Position numbers and translations under genes: made by a program
In this document: in pieces, positions 26,441 to 35,375 of the stretch
Layout: every line of letters begins with the position of its first letter
Numbering within the stretch: position 1 is the stretch's first letter
Notes under the pieces: model-generated
What the model was told of the DNA's origin: nothing
Seen by the model: only the letters and a program-made list of their open reading frames with translations
Databases searched by the model: none
NCBI GenBank assembly: GCA_016711215.1
Contig: JADJTL010000005.1
Location: 1-64,000, forward strand
Direction of reading: 5' to 3'
DNA from: Pseudomonadota bacterium
GTDB taxonomy: Bacteria > Myxococcota_A > Polyangia > GCA-2747355
Length of the DNA stretch: 64,000 nt

Positions 26441-28426
26441 TCAAAGGAAGCCGTGCGACGCCGCGGCGACACGCCTGGCCGGTGGACGGCGATCGCGATG
26501 GCGCGCATCAGGAACCGTGCCGAGCCCCCGCCGCGGCCCGGGCCTCGGCGCCAGCAGCCATGGCGCCCAGGCCCGGGCCGCGTCATGCGCGCGGCGCGCG
26601 GCCTCCGGTTGGTCGGTGGCGTTCAACGCCCGCGCCAGCGTAAGCCAGGTCCAGGCCCAGGGCTCGCGCAGGCGCGCCGACCACGGATCGAGCTCGGGAT
26701 CCGGATCCCTTCCCCGGCGCAGCGCGGCGCCCGCCAGCCGTTGCTGCCTCGCCAGCAACGCAGCGAGCGTCGGCGGCGCCTGCCCGGCTGGCAAGAGTCG
26801 CTGCAGCGGACCGACCGGGTAGCTACCGAAGGCCGCCCGCACCGCGGTGCTGTAGATCGAGGCCAGATAGACTGGCCGCCCCGCCTGCAAGCTACGACGA
26901 AGCAGTCCGAGCGAATCGACCTTGCCGGGCTGATGCCGGTAGTCGAAGTGCGGAAAGAGCCGGCGCTGCTGGGCGACGTACCAAGGGAACAGCAGCATCC
27001 GCACGTCGACGTACTGCACATCAGGCCGCATCCTGAGCACCTGCTGGGCGTGCAGGAGCGCGAAGAGCCGGTCGTCGCCCTCGCCGAGGATCAACGCGCC
27101 GCGCGCAACGACCCCAAGGACGTTGATCGCGTAGTCCTCGATCGCGTGGCTCTCGCTCAGATCCGCCGCGGGAAGCCCCGCGCTGGCCCGCAGGCCGATC
27201 AGGAGGGCCAGCGCCCCCGCCAAGGCCGGCGCGCGCCAGCGCCGCGCCGCGGCCGCCGCACCGAGCGACACGCCGGCGCCGCCGCCGAGGCAACGCCGGA
27301 TCAGCCAGGCCACGGCGACCGCCAGCGGCAGCGTCAGCAGCGCCAGCGGCAAGAGGAAGAAGCGCTCGACGATCTGACGGCCGACGCCCTCGGCCTCGAC
27401 ATTGAAGAGCAGGAAGAAGAGCGGCCCGGCCCACAGGGGCGCGAGCGCGAAGGAGAGCGGCACGAGGCGCGACCGTGACGTCGAACCCGAGGCTGCGCCC
27501 GCGGCGCGCCGCAGCCCCTCGGCCAAGAGCAGGCCGCTGCCGCAGAGGGCCGCGGTGAGCAAGGGCCAGCCGAGTTGGGCCGGCAGCGCCGCTCTAAAGG
27601 CCAGGATCGTCGAGCTCGGGCCCGCGTGCTCGCCGAGGGCGAGCTGCAGCGTGCCGTAGTCGCGTCGCAACACATGGTGGACAAAGCCGGCCCATTGCCG
27701 CGTCTCGCCCCAGCGAGGAATGGCGTCGCCCCGCGCCACCAGCAGGTAGAGGTAGGGCGCGAGGCCCGCGACCAGCCCGCCGACGATGCCGCCGGCACGC
27801 AGCAGTCCGCAGCGGCCGCGCCAACCTGGCGTGGCGATCGCGAGAGCGATCAAGACCGGTAGCACGAGGAGCGCGGTTTGGTGATTGCTCAGCGCGAGGC
27901 CGAAGCCCAGCGCCGCCAGCGCCAGACCCACGCTGCGCCGCGGCTGCGTCGGCGCTTGCTGGGCCGCGAACGCCGCGGCGAGGCTCGCCAGGGTCAGCGC
28001 CAGGTGCAGCGCAAAGACCTCCGGCAGGCCGCCATAGCGCCACGCCAGCGGGGCGAAGGCCAGCGCCAGCGCGGCGACGGCAGCCGCCGCGGCCGAGCCG
28101 CTCAAGCGGCGCGCCAGGGCGAAGACGCTGACCAGGGCTGCGACCATGGCGATGATGCTCAGCAGCGAGAGCCGCTCCGCCGCGCTGGACCAGGGCAACG
28201 CGCAAATGCATCACCCAGCAGCGTATAGAGCGGATAGCCGGGCGGATGCGCCACCCCGGAGGCCACAGGCCACGGCGACGAGCTCACCGCTATCGGCCGC
28301 CTGGATCGTCGACGCATGGGTCCTAGCGAGCGCGGCCGCCGCCAGCAGGGCAACTGCCAGGGAGCCGACCCACGGCCGGATGCGCGTCGTGATCGGGGGC
28401 TGCTTTTCGACGTGACACGGTTGCAT
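26441..28426 (-). pseudogene. DUF2723 multi-spanning glycosyltransferase-like protein, two frameshifts
   Basis: A gene of 1986 nt starting at ATG 28426 behind a GGAGG site. It contains the DUF2723 (TMEM260-like O-mannosyltransferase) signature split over three frames. Frame 1 gives IQAADSGELVAVACGL, then an extra C near 28240. Frame 2 gives GVAHPPGYPLYTLLGDAFAR, then a missing base near 28200. Frame 3 gives LPWSSAAERLSLLSIIAMVA and 560 more residues with many transmembrane helices, including LSNHQTALLVLPVLIALAIA, and a soluble C-terminal tail. The two indels cancel in length, but frame 1 meets a TGA at 28211 before the second site, so no read-through works. Either a real pseudogene or sequence errors. 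Predicted role in envelope glycosylation. Confidence 0.75.
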
Positions 28427-28461
28427 GCCAACCTCCGCGCATGCTAAGAGCCTTCGCCTCT

Positions 28462-28533
28462 GGGCGCATAACTCAGTGGAAGAGTGCCATCCTCACACGG
28501 TGGAAGTCGCAGGTTCAAATCCTGCTGCGCCCA
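28462..28533 (+). tRNA. tRNA-Val (anticodon CAC)
   Basis: A 72-nt cloverleaf: acceptor GGGCGCA pairs with TGCGCCC, D-arm ACTC/GAGT, anticodon stem CCATC/GGTGG with loop CTCACAC (anticodon CAC, reads GUG), and T-arm GCAGG-TTCAAAT-CCTGC. The discriminator is A. CCA is not encoded (CAAG follows). No integrase or attachment duplication was seen beside it. Confidence 0.95.
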
Positions 28534-28753
28534 CAAGCCGCACGCACCCTTGCTCTCGGGTCGACACCGGACCGACTCCAGGGCCCCTCCGCCTCGAGCT
28601 CGGAGGGCCTGAGGGCGGCCTCAAGATCACCATCCGCTGCACCATCCGCTGCACCATCCGGCGCGACAGCCCGGAGCCCCTGCCTCCCAGCGCCCTCAGC
28701 CTCGGGACGGCGCTGCTCAGCCTGCCATGCTGGATCGCCATGCTGAGATCGCC
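28534..28753. other. Intergenic leader with 12-nt repeats
   Basis: 220 bp between the tRNA and the GH20 gene. It contains 2.5 copies of catccgctgcac (28631-28660) and a direct repeat of atcgccatgctgag around the GH20 start (copies near 28734 and 28749), which offers two nearly identical ATG contexts. No clear promoter or terminator was seen. Confidence 0.5.
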
Positions 28754-30778
28754 ATGCTGAGCCGAACCCCTCGCAGCAACCCTGACCCTGCCACGGAGCC
28801 TGCGACGGAGCCGGCCACGGAGCCTGGCGGCGCAGATTTTTCGGTGCCGCCGGAGCTGCTGCTGCCACGCCCCCGTGAGCTGACACTCGAACCCGGCACC
28901 TGCGCGCTGGAGCGCGATCCCCTCATCTACGCCCTCCCAGATCAGCGCGGCCTGCTCGCGCCGGTCGCCGCACAGCTCGCCGCGCGGCTCCGCGCCGTCG
29001 GGCTCGAGCCGCGCGTGGTCCCGGCAGCGCCCGCGCCGCCGACCTCGGCCCTGCCGATCGTCCTCGCGCTCGACCCCGCCGCGGCGCCTGCGGGCGAGGG
29101 CTATCGCCTCACCATCAGTGCCCACGAGATCAGGCTGACGGGCGTGGATCCGGCGGGTGTCTACCGCGGCGGCTGCACCCTGGCGCAGTGGATCGCGCTG
29201 CACCGCCAAGGCGCTGAGCCGGACGCGGCGGCGGCGCGCACCGCCTTGCGCTTGCGCTGCCTGCACATCCGCGACTGGCCGAGCTTCGCCCATCGGGGCG
29301 TGATGCTCGACGTCAGCCGCGACCGCGTGCCGACGATGGAGACCCTCGCATCACTCATCGACCTGCTGGCGAGCTGGAAGATCAACCAGCTTCAGCTCTA
29401 CACCGAGCACACCTTCGCCTATCGCGGCCATGAGCGCGTCTGGCGCGAGGCGAGCCCGCTGACGCCCGAGGAGATCCGCACCCTCGACCAGCTCTGCCGC
29501 GCGCGCTGGATCGAGCTCGTCCCCAATCAAAACAGCCTCGGCCACCTGCACCGCTGGCTGATCCACGAGCCCTACCGAGCGCTGGCCGAGTGTCCCGCCG
29601 GGCTCGCGCACCCCTTCAGCGACGCCATCGAGCCCTTCAGCCTCTGCCCGGTCGATCCGGGGAGTCTGGCGTTGCTCGAGGATCTTTACGCCCAGCTCCT
29701 GCCCTGCTTCAGCAGTCGGATGTTCAACGTCGGCCTCGACGAGACCTTCGATCTGGGACGGGGTCGCTCGCGCGCGGCCTGCTCCGCCGACGGCGATACC
29801 TCGCGCGTCTACGGCGACTTTTTGCGCGCCGTCCACGCGCGCGTCGCGCGCCATGGCCGGCGAATGCAGTTCTGGGCGGACATGGTGCTGGCGAGCCCGG
29901 CCAGCGCCGTCGGGCTGCCGCCGGACGCGATCGCGCTCGCCTGGGGCTACGAGCCCGACCACCCCTTCGCCGAGCAGGCGCAGACGCTGCGCGCCAGCGG
30001 CGTCGAGTTCTATCTCTGTCCCGGGACCGGGAGCTGGAACAGCCTGGCCGGACGGCCCGACCATGCGCTGCGCAACCTCGCGGCCGCCGCCCGCGCCGGC
30101 GAGGCCGCGGGTGCGCTCGGCTATCTGATCACAGATTGGGGCGACCACGGGCACCTGCAGCCCTTGCCGATCAGCTACCCCGGTCTGGTCGCCGGTGCCG
30201 CGCTGGCCTGGAACGCCGGCTCGGCCGACGCGCTCAGCGCGAGGGAGCTCGCCGCCTGGCTCGATCATCACGCGCTGCAGGACAGCCGCGGCGGCGCCGG
30301 CCAGGCCCTGCTGGACCTCGGCGACGCCCACCGTGCCTGCGGCGCCGATCCGAAGAACGGCACCGCGCTCTTCTACCTGCTGCGCTTTCCCGAGGCACCG
30401 CTCAGCCACAAACGCTACCGCGGGATCAGCGCTGCGGGGCTCGCAAGCGCCTCGGAGCGCCTCGACGATGCCCTCGGCCGGCTGGCCGCTGCCGCCTTCC
30501 GCGGCGCCGATCACGCGCTGCTCGGCGCGGAGCTGCGCTGGGTTGGCGAGCTCCTCCACCTCGCCTGCGCGCTCGGCGCCGCGCGCTGCGCGGCCGGGAC
30601 GGCCGACCCTACCTCGAGCCTCGACCCCGCGATCCGCCTACCGCTCGCCCAGGCGCTCGCTGCGCTGCTCGAGCGCCAACGCCCGCTGTGGCTGGCGCGC
30701 AGCCGCCCCGGGGGTCTGAACCACGCGCGCGGCTGGCTCGAGTCGCTGCAGGCCCTGCTCGCCGCGGCCGCCGGCTAG
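28754..30778 (+). CDS. Glycoside hydrolase family 20-like beta-N-acetylhexosaminidase
   Basis: 674 residues from ATG 28754 (an ATG 27 nt upstream, in a duplicated sequence context, is also possible). The N-terminus has three ATEP repeats, then a GH20b-like beta/alpha domain (RGGCTLAQWIAL near residue 140 parallels the family's RG..TLLQL). The TIM barrel begins SFAHRGVMLDVSRDRVPTME. The catalytic Asp-Glu pair is in FNVGLDETFDLG (about residue 330), and ADMVLASPASAV and TDWGDHGH complete the pocket. It probably removes terminal GlcNAc/GalNAc from glycans. No signal peptide is evident, so it is perhaps intracellular, acting on imported or recycled sugars. Confidence 0.82.
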   Translation: MLSRTPRSNPDPATEPATEPATEPGGADFSVPPELLLPRPRELTLEPGTCALERDPLIYALPDQRGLLAPVAAQLAARLRAVGLEPRVVPAAPAPPTSALPIVLALDPAAAPAGEGYRLTISAHEIRLTGVDPAGVYRGGCTLAQWIALHRQGAEPDAAAARTALRLRCLHIRDWPSFAHRGVMLDVSRDRVPTMETLASLIDLLASWKINQLQLYTEHTFAYRGHERVWREASPLTPEEIRTLDQLCRARWIELVPNQNSLGHLHRWLIHEPYRALAECPAGLAHPFSDAIEPFSLCPVDPGSLALLEDLYAQLLPCFSSRMFNVGLDETFDLGRGRSRAACSADGDTSRVYGDFLRAVHARVARHGRRMQFWADMVLASPASAVGLPPDAIALAWGYEPDHPFAEQAQTLRASGVEFYLCPGTGSWNSLAGRPDHALRNLAAAARAGEAAGALGYLITDWGDHGHLQPLPISYPGLVAGAALAWNAGSADALSARELAAWLDHHALQDSRGGAGQALLDLGDAHRACGADPKNGTALFYLLRFPEAPLSHKRYRGISAAGLASASERLDDALGRLAAAAFRGADHALLGAELRWVGELLHLACALGAARCAAGTADPTSSLDPAIRLPLAQALAALLERQRPLWLARSRPGGLNHARGWLESLQALLAAAAG

Positions 30779-30852
30779 CACCCCTCGGGGCAGGCGCCGG
30801 CGCGAAACGCCCCGCTCGGACCGCGCCTCGCCCGCAGCACTTCGCATTTGTT

Positions 30853-30882
30853 TTGTTGCGACGGCGGCGAATGCCGTATCAT
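30853..30882 (+). promoter_or_regulatory. Candidate promoter for histidine-kinase pair
   Basis: TTGTTG (30853-30858), an 18-nt spacer and TATCAT (30877-30882), about 100 nt before the first kinase gene, in an unusually AT-rich patch for this genome. Confidence 0.4.
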
Positions 30883-30985
30883 CGCCCCTCATCGTCCGCT
30901 TCCAGCGCCCAACAGTCTCCGGCACGGCCTCGGTCTAACTCCGGGCGGTGCCCGGCTGGAGTGCGCGTGGCCGCGCTCGCCGAGG

Positions 30986-32245
30986 ATGGCCATGCTGACC
31001 GCCGAAGTGCTTGCCGCGCTCAGCAATCTGGGGATCAGCCCCGCCCCGCGCGGGCGCGTCATGCTCGTCGACGACGAGCCCGAAAACCTCGACGTGCTGA
31101 CCGCGCTGCTCGAGGACGAGTGGGAGGTCCACACCTGCTTCAGCGGGCCGGAGGCCCTGGCCCTGATCGAGCGCACGGGCCCACCGGATCTGCTGATCGC
31201 CGACCAGCGCATGCCCGAGATGACCGGCATCGAGCTCTTGACGCGGGTGGCTGTCTCCTGTCCGGCGACGGTCCGCGTGGTGCTCACCGGCTTCGGCGAC
31301 CTCGAACCGATGCTCGAGGCTATCAATCGGGGCGCCGCCTACCGCTTTCTGCTCAAACCGGCCGATCCGGACGAGCTGCGAAGCATCGCCGTCGAGGCCC
31401 TGCGCCTCCACACCAGCGTCTGGGCGCTGACCCAGCTGGTCAACGCGCTCAGCGATCACCGCGCACGCCTCGACCGGACCCTGCGCGAGCTCCACAGCAG
31501 CCAGGAGCGGGCGCTGGCCGCGGAGCGCCTGACGACGGTCGGGCGCTCGATCGCCGGCATCGCTCATGACCTGCGCAATACAGCGGCGATCGTCCTGATC
31601 CTCGTCGACCTCGTGCGCCAGCACACCGACGCACCGGAGGTGCTGCAGCGCGCCGAGACGGCGTGGGCGAGCCTCGGCTCGCTGCTCGAGCTGCTGGAGC
31701 AGATCCGAGACTACGCGCAATCCAACGTCGCCGCCGCCAAACGCGAGGCGACGGAGACGCAGAACCTGATCACCGGGGCGCTGCGTTTGCTCTGCCACGA
31801 GCCGCTCGCAGCAGGCCGCGACATCGCGATCGAGATCGACCCGGCGGCCGCGATGCTCGACCTCGACCGCGCGCGCGTGCGGCAGAGCGTGATGGCCCTG
31901 CTGCGCAACGGCTGTCGCGCCAGCGCGCCGCCCGAGACGGTGCGGCTGATCGTCCGGCCCGGCCCCCACCACGCGCGCCGCGAGGCCCGCATCGAGGTGA
32001 TCGACAGCGGCTGTGGGATGGATGCCGCCACCCTCTTGCGGGCGCAGCGCCCCTTCTTCAGCGGCTTCGATCCGCCGGGGATCGGGCTCGGGCTCGAGAT
32101 CGCCCGACTGGCCGCCGCGGCCCATGATGGGCGCTTCGAGCTCGACAGCAGCCCCGATCGCGGCACCCGCGCCACGCTCGTGCTGGGCGCGGCCTTGCCC
32201 GAAGCCCTCGCCGCGCCCTCGCCGCCGGCCGAGGAGGCGCGATGA
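30986..32245 (+). CDS. Receiver-histidine kinase hybrid
   Basis: About 419 residues. A second ATG at 30992 is better placed behind GAGG. Residues about 22-140 form a CheY-like receiver: VMLVDDEPENLDVL (acidic pocket), LLIADQRMPEMTG (phosphoacceptor Asp) and RFLLKPADPDEL (Lys-Pro). Next comes a DHp helix with GIAHDLRNTAAIV (phosphoacceptor His in the H-box) and a CA domain with LLRNGCRAS (N-box), IDSGCGM (G1) and FDPPGIGLGLEIARL (G2). There is no membrane segment, so signals enter through the receiver or partners. Its TGA overlaps the next kinase ATG (ATGA). Confidence 0.9.
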   Translation: MAMLTAEVLAALSNLGISPAPRGRVMLVDDEPENLDVLTALLEDEWEVHTCFSGPEALALIERTGPPDLLIADQRMPEMTGIELLTRVAVSCPATVRVVLTGFGDLEPMLEAINRGAAYRFLLKPADPDELRSIAVEALRLHTSVWALTQLVNALSDHRARLDRTLRELHSSQERALAAERLTTVGRSIAGIAHDLRNTAAIVLILVDLVRQHTDAPEVLQRAETAWASLGSLLELLEQIRDYAQSNVAAAKREATETQNLITGALRLLCHEPLAAGRDIAIEIDPAAAMLDLDRARVRQSVMALLRNGCRASAPPETVRLIVRPGPHHARREARIEVIDSGCGMDAATLLRAQRPFFSGFDPPGIGLGLEIARLAAAAHDGRFELDSSPDRGTRATLVLGAALPEALAAPSPPAEEAR

Positions 32246-33549
32246 TCGACGCCCCGCAGACGGCCGCCGCGCCGAGCCCCGGCGTCGCGACGCCCCAGGT
32301 GCTCTCCTATGTCCATCGCCACGCCCTGCCGCTGCGCCTCTGGGTCTCACCCTCGCTCCACGCGCTGTGCGAGCGCGCGCTCCTGCCCACCCTCGATGCG
32401 CGCGCGCGGATTCTGACGATTCCCGCGCCGGCCGATACGGCGCCGCCAGAGGGACCCGCGGTGCTGCTGCTCGCGTTGGACGCGCTGCGCGGACCGCAGC
32501 GCGACACCCTGCGCAGTTGGACGCAGCGGGCGCTCCCGGGGCGGCCGATCATTCAGGGCGAGGCGCGCACCCGCGAGACGCTGCTCGACGCGATCAATAC
32601 CTGGCACGCCTTCCGCGTCGTGCCGCTCGATCTCCCTGCCCCACTGCTGGCGGATACCATCTACAAGGCCCACGAGGCGCTGGCGGTCGAGCTGGCCTTG
32701 AGCAGCTGTGTGGGTGAGCTGCGCGGCGAGGTCGCGCGCCTCAGCGGCGCGCTGGACGAGCTGCGGGCGACGCAGGCGCGGCTGGTCCATGGCGAGCGGC
32801 TGGCCGCGCTCGGCCAGATGACGGGGATGCTGATGGAGCGGGTCCAGCACCACTTCTCCAGCATGGAGGCGTTCATCGCGGCGCTAGGCCCGCTGCGCGA
32901 GGCGGCCCAGCTCGGCGAGATCGTCGACCACGCCACCGAGAGCACGCACGCGATGCAGGCCTTGTTGCAGGACATGCTCGCGCTCGCCGAGCAGCGCTCG
33001 CCCGCGCTCAGTTTGCGCGAGGAGCTGGTCGACGACCTGGTGCAGCGCGCTGCCGCCGTCTTTCGCCGCGACGTGTTGGCGCGCTCGCGCGAGCTCGAGG
33101 TCGACTGCGGCTGCGGCGCGACCGTGCGCGTCGACCGCCACCGTATCTACCACGTGCTGCTCAACCTGCTGCGCAACGCCGCCCAGGCCAGCCCGCCGCG
33201 GGAGCCGCTGCTGCTACGAACCGGCTCCGACGTCGACAAGGCTTGGATCGAGATCGAGGATCACGGCTGCGGGATCGCGCCCGAGGCCCTGAAGCAGCTT
33301 TTCACGCCCTTCTTCACCACCAAGGGCAAGGATGGCACGGGCCTCGGGTTGCGCATGAGCCGCAACGCCATCGAGCGCCAAGGCGGCACGCTGACCTGCA
33401 CCAGCGCCCCCGGGCGCGGCGCCTGCTTTCGCGTCGAGCTGCCACGGCACCGCGACCAGGCGGCGCTCGCCAGCGTCCACGCTCAACAGGAGGAACCCAA
33501 GAGCGAGCCCAAGCCCGAGAGCGAAGCCAAGCCAAGCGCGCCGCGCTGA
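32242..33549 (+). CDS. Histidine-kinase paralogue lacking canonical phosphoacceptor His and Asp
   Basis: 435 residues. The CA domain is intact: LLNLLRNAAQASPP (N), EIEDHGCGIAPEAL (G1) and FTPFFTTKGKDGTGLGLRMS (F, G2). The H-box reads LAALGQMTGMLMERVQHHF (about residues 187-205). The position of the usual His (GVAHEINNP) is occupied by Met; two His lie five and six residues further. The N-terminal 145 residues resemble a decayed receiver: INTWHAFRVVPLDLPAPLLA aligns with INRGAAYRFLLKPADPDELR of the preceding gene, but the Lys-Pro and phospho-Asp motifs are gone. It was probably made by duplication of the upstream gene, with which it is translationally coupled. The Lys/Glu-rich tail is disordered. 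Confidence 0.82.
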   Translation: MIDAPQTAAAPSPGVATPQVLSYVHRHALPLRLWVSPSLHALCERALLPTLDARARILTIPAPADTAPPEGPAVLLLALDALRGPQRDTLRSWTQRALPGRPIIQGEARTRETLLDAINTWHAFRVVPLDLPAPLLADTIYKAHEALAVELALSSCVGELRGEVARLSGALDELRATQARLVHGERLAALGQMTGMLMERVQHHFSSMEAFIAALGPLREAAQLGEIVDHATESTHAMQALLQDMLALAEQRSPALSLREELVDDLVQRAAAVFRRDVLARSRELEVDCGCGATVRVDRHRIYHVLLNLLRNAAQASPPREPLLLRTGSDVDKAWIEIEDHGCGIAPEALKQLFTPFFTTKGKDGTGLGLRMSRNAIERQGGTLTCTSAPGRGACFRVELPRHRDQAALASVHAQQEEPKSEPKPESEAKPSAPR

Positions 33550-33864
33550 CCCGGTTGCGAGCGGGCTTGCCTGCGGATGGCCAGGCCTGGGTTACCTGGC
33601 AGCGCGAGGCGCCGCACCGCCTCTGCAGGCCGTCGTCCTCGCGCCTGCGGGCCGCGGAGCCGCCCCGTTCCCCCACGCGCGCCCGCACAGGCCAAATCCC
33701 GCCCCTTCTGCTCCCCTGCGCCTCGCCCCTGCCCCCGTTTCTTGCGACCGCTCCCGACCAGCGACGAGCCTCGCTCTTGTTTGACAGCGACGGCATGGAT
33801 CGGCGATAAAGCGCACTCAGTCACGGTTGTAGCTGTTCCCAACTTTGTTTCGACAGGAGCGATG
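33550..33864. other. Intergenic region with promoter
   Basis: About 315 bp of C-rich, non-coding-looking sequence between the kinase pair and the TRL-like gene. The only features I support are the promoter at 33781-33810 and the AGGAG ribosome site at 33855-33859. Confidence 0.5.
33781..33810 (+). promoter_or_regulatory. Strong sigma70-type promoter for TRL-like lipoprotein gene
   Basis: A perfect TTGACA (33781-33786), an 18-nt spacer and GATAAA (33805-33810). The predicted start near 33817 gives a leader of about 48 nt ending in an AGGAG ribosome site. It is the best promoter match in the window and suggests high constitutive expression. Confidence 0.6.
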
Positions 33865-34248
33865 ATGAGCAAGCACACGATCAAGACCCTCGGCAAGACC
33901 CTCGGCAAGACCCTCGGCAAGACCCTCGGCGCGGCGATGGGCCTCTGCCTGGCGGCCTCCCTGGCGGTGGGCTGCGCCTCGACGCCGATCAAGGGCAAGC
34001 CAATGGGCACCGGTTCGGTCTACAGCGAGATCCAGGTCAACGACCGGACCGATGCCAACGCGATGATCGGCGCCAAGATGGGCGAGTCCTGCGCCACCGC
34101 GATTCTCGGGATCATCGCCACGGGTGACGCCTCCGTCGCCACCGCGGCGCGGATGGCGGGCATCACCAAGGTCGCGGTCGTGGATGGCTACCACAGCAAT
34201 ATCCTCGGCGTGTACTCGAAGTACTGCACGCGCGTCCTCGGCGAGTAG
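33865..34248 (+). CDS. TRL-like family small lipoprotein
   Basis: 127 residues from ATG 33865; a second ATG directly upstream is less well spaced from AGGAG. The signal peptide has a Lys-rich n-region made of four exact KTLG repeats, then AAMGLCLAASLAVGC with a lipobox Cys. The mature domain matches the TRL-like pattern: GSVYSEIQVNDRTDANAMIG, then CATAILGIIATGDASVATAA, then ending VAVVDGYHSNILGVYSKYC. These are small envelope lipoproteins of unknown role, often abundant. The gene has its own strong promoter. Confidence 0.85.
   Translation: MSKHTIKTLGKTLGKTLGKTLGAAMGLCLAASLAVGCASTPIKGKPMGTGSVYSEIQVNDRTDANAMIGAKMGESCATAILGIIATGDASVATAARMAGITKVAVVDGYHSNILGVYSKYCTRVLGE
33883..33930 (+). repeat. 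12-nt tandem repeat (4 exact copies) in signal peptide
   Basis: Four identical aagaccctcggc units code KTLG repeats that form the positively charged n-region of the TRL-like lipoprotein signal peptide. Confidence 0.95.
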
Positions 34249-34338
34249 GCGCGTCGTCGCCGCTCGGCGCGGGCGCGGGTGATGGAGCGGCCAAGGCTCC
34301 GCAGCGTGCGCGCCGAGTCTTTCTCCCGCCCGCGACTC

Positions 34339-35037
34339 ATGGCCCGAACTTCCCTCTGCTCCAGCTCGCGCGCCCAGCGCTGGCGCTCCCATCGGGCGCT
34401 GCTGCTGGCGGCGTTGCTGCTCGGCCTTGCCCGCAGCACCGCCCACGCGGCCCCGGCAAGCGCCTCCAATGGCTCCGGCCCAGGCGCACCGCCGCTCGAG
34501 GTGTCGCCGCCGCTCGAGGTGTCGCCGCCGCTCGCGCCCTCGGACAACCCTGCCGATCGCGTGTTGGCCAGCATCCCCGGCGCGCGCGCGACGGTCGCGG
34601 TGCGGGCCAACGCGCCTGCAACCCTGCAGCGCCGCATCGGCGGCCCGCGCGCGTCCGGAGGGGTGGCCGCGCAGCTCCTCTGCTTCACGCCCTGCGTGCT
34701 CCGCCTGCCGCTTCGCGACACGACGCCCTACCGACTCGCCGCCGACGGCATGCAGCCCACGGCGTGGTTCTCCGTGCCGCGCGCAGACGCGACCATCGAC
34801 GCGCGGCTGGTCAGCGCGAGCTGGCGGGCGTGGCCTCCGGCGCTGACCGCGCTGGGCGTGGTCACCGCGGTCCTCGGCGGCACGGGCTTGGCGCTGCAGC
34901 AGACCGACGTGCTCGAGGGCGCGGGCTGGAAATGGTCGAGTCTTGGTGTCGTGACGCTCGCCGGTGCGCTGCTCGGCACGGCGCTCGGTGTCCATGCGTG
35001 GAGCCCCCGCTCGACGGTCACGATCAACCCGCGATGA
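34339..35037 (+). CDS. Exported protein with two C-terminal membrane helices
   Basis: About 232 residues from ATG 34339; upstream in-frame starts (GTG 34279, ATG 34282) would only lengthen the n-region. A signal peptide (SHRALLLAALLLGLARSTAHA) precedes a PPLEVS repeat (18-nt units, 34489-34534). A small domain with a Cys pair (LLCFTPCVLRLPLR) follows, resembling the preamble of PEGA-type proteins. Then come two hydrophobic segments (WPPALTALGVVTAVLGGTGL and SLGVVTLAGALLGTALGVHA). Family not identified. It overlaps the next small lipoprotein gene (ATGA), starting a run of envelope genes. Confidence 0.6.
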   Translation: MARTSLCSSSRAQRWRSHRALLLAALLLGLARSTAHAAPASASNGSGPGAPPLEVSPPLEVSPPLAPSDNPADRVLASIPGARATVAVRANAPATLQRRIGGPRASGGVAAQLLCFTPCVLRLPLRDTTPYRLAADGMQPTAWFSVPRADATIDARLVSASWRAWPPALTALGVVTAVLGGTGLALQQTDVLEGAGWKWSSLGVVTLAGALLGTALGVHAWSPRSTVTINPR

Positions 35038-35375
35038 GGCACGCGCGCGATACGATTAGGCGCGCGGCCAGCACGGCCGGCAGCGCCCGCGCCGCCGGCG
35101 CGGCCCGTCCGCGTCCTGCGCCGCCGCGGGCGCCGCGGGCGCCGCGGTGCTGGCGCTGCTTGCTCGGTGGGCTGCTGCTGATCGGCGCCGGGGGCGCGAG
35201 CGGCGGCTGCTTCACGATTCCCGCGCAGATCCGGCGCGAGTTCGAGCCGAGCCCGGCGCGCCAGCGGTCCGCGCCGCCGCGCAGCCCGAACCCTCCCGAC
35301 CCCGCAAGTGACAGGGCCACGCCTCCAGCCGCGTCCCAGGCGCCGCGGCCGACGAGCCATGGCCCTCGCGCCTAG
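35034..35375 (+). CDS. Small putative lipoprotein
   Basis: 113 residues. The ATG overlaps the preceding stop codon (ATGA). A long Arg/Pro/Ala n-region precedes CLLGGLLLIGAGGASGGC, with a candidate lipidated Cys. The mature part (FTIPAQIRREFEPSP then a Pro/Ser/Arg-rich tail) has no recognisable domain. The gene overlaps the YiiX-like gene by 17 nt. Coding is supported by the overlap architecture and the lipobox, but the low-complexity composition keeps confidence modest. Confidence 0.45.
   Translation: MRHARDTIRRAASTAGSARAAGAARPRPAPPRAPRAPRCWRCLLGGLLLIGAGGASGGCFTIPAQIRREFEPSPARQRSAPPRSPNPPDPASDRATPPAASQAPRPTSHGPRA

Noticed and set aside
28462..28533. Attachment site for a mobile element at the tRNA-Val
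   Set aside because: No integrase gene or duplicated tRNA 3' end was seen nearby.
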